Below are positions 63,670 to 64,000 of a DNA stretch of 64,000 nucleotides, in pieces. The notes below the pieces were generated by a model that had not been told where the DNA came from, did not search any database, and worked only from the letters and a program-made list of their open reading frames with translations. The DNA lies in assembly GCF_002000055.1 (NCBI RefSeq), contig NZ_MVBD01000003.1, positions 1-64,000 on the forward strand, given 5' to 3'. Origin of the DNA: Marinicella sediminis (lineage in GTDB: Bacteria > Pseudomonadota > Gammaproteobacteria > Xanthomonadales > Marinicellaceae). Position 1 is the stretch's first letter, and each line of letters opens with the position of its first letter. Both the position numbers and the translations under genes were made by a program.

Positions 63670-64000
63670 TTATCCGTAAACCGGAAATTGCTGACACAGT
63701 TGTGATACCTGTTCACGCACCCTGGTGACAACTTCATCGTTGTCCATGTCATCTAGGATATCACACATCCAATGGGTCATTTGAGAAAACTCCGCTTCAC
63801 CGAAACCACGGGTGGTGCCTGCCGGGGTGCCCAGTCGTAAACCGCTGGTGACGAACGGTGATCTTGGGTCATTGGGAACGGAATTCTTATTGACGGTGAT
63901 GTGGGCTTCACCCAGCCGCGCTTCAGCGTCTTTGCCGGTGATGTCCTTGTCAACCAGGTCCAACAGGAATAAGTGGTTTTCCGTGCCGCCTGAAACCACA
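63670..64000 (-). CDS. glyA: Serine hydroxymethyltransferase, C-terminal part
   Basis: The frame runs off the window edge. Visible are the last 110 residues, with [45 protein letters not shown] and the normal C-terminal helix. This is SHMT, which interconverts serine and glycine with tetrahydrofolate. It ends 20 bases before nusB starts, in keeping with the usual glyA...nusB-thiL-pgpA order, but nrdR and rib genes that often lie between are absent. Confidence 0.95.
   Translation of the reverse strand, partial: VVSGGTENHLFLLDLVDKDITGKDAEARLGEAHITVNKNSVPNDPRSPFVTSGLRLGTPAGTTRGFGEAEFSQMTHWMCDILDDMDNDEVVTRVREQVSQLCQQFPVYG

Overview
The window is a bacterial chromosome segment of moderate GC. The gene set is that of a free-living, probably aquatic gammaproteobacterium: class Ia ribonucleotide reductase NrdAB, a fused ThrA with ThrB, ThrC and a Thr-rich attenuator, a NusB-ThiL-PgpA cluster, HemX/HemY, a DUF3450-type Ton cluster, and several secreted proteins with Cys-pair repeats. 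Placement near Marinicella or Lysobacterales is an inference from gene style only. I saw no rRNA, tRNA or CRISPR.

Layout. 1-930 is an AT-rich, mobile-element-like end: an orphan ORF, then two similar units, each with three AATCTCAT direct repeats (23/21 bp pitch) and a terminator hairpin. 939-8611 holds nrdB, nrdA, a MATE pump, an extended SDR and a YjjG-like HAD phosphatase. 8813-12669 holds small membrane and secreted proteins and an OPT transporter. 12885-16403 is a giant secreted 14-repeat FG-GAP protein. 16609-19592 holds a zinc-ribbon protein and the polyamine operon speD-speE-ODC. 19780-25253 holds two related anchored proteins, a soluble NMT1-like binding protein, a TolB-N/TolA-C fusion and an octaheme cytochrome. 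25250-34566 holds DedA-PAP2-LssY, hemL, a gamma-glutamyltranspeptidase, a lipoprotein, hemX, hemY and an Atm1-like ABC exporter. 34691-36475 holds a membrane-bound XRE regulator and two paralogous secreted proteins. 36609-41438 is thrL-thrA-thrB-thrC. 41494-51683 is a complete Ton energy-transduction operon (DUF3450, TtpC-like, ExbB, ExbD, TonB, TPR, TonB-dependent receptor), divergent from a large secreted beta-helix protein. 51816-58581 holds small envelope proteins, an amidohydrolase, LrgA/LrgB and a DUF1624-type acyltransferase. 58587-59633 is an AT-rich TPR lipoprotein. 59670-64000 holds an MscS channel, a saccharopine-dehydrogenase-like protein, pgpA, thiL, nusB and the 3' end of glyA.

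The most notable system is the divergent Ton operon and beta-helix gene. Their shared intergenic region carries four 7-mers on an exact 11-bp pitch (GTGTCAT, ACTTCAT, CAGTCAC, CTGAAAC; at least the first two resemble Pho-box units), followed 10 bp later by TAGAAT. This looks like a PhoB-dependent promoter, so the cluster may be a phosphate-starvation Ton system with a dedicated surface or secreted partner. Other points of interest are the TolB-N/TolA-C fusion, a dispersed intergenic element in two diverged copies 40 kb apart (each just upstream of a gene), thiL without a usable canonical start codon, and a clean threonine attenuator.
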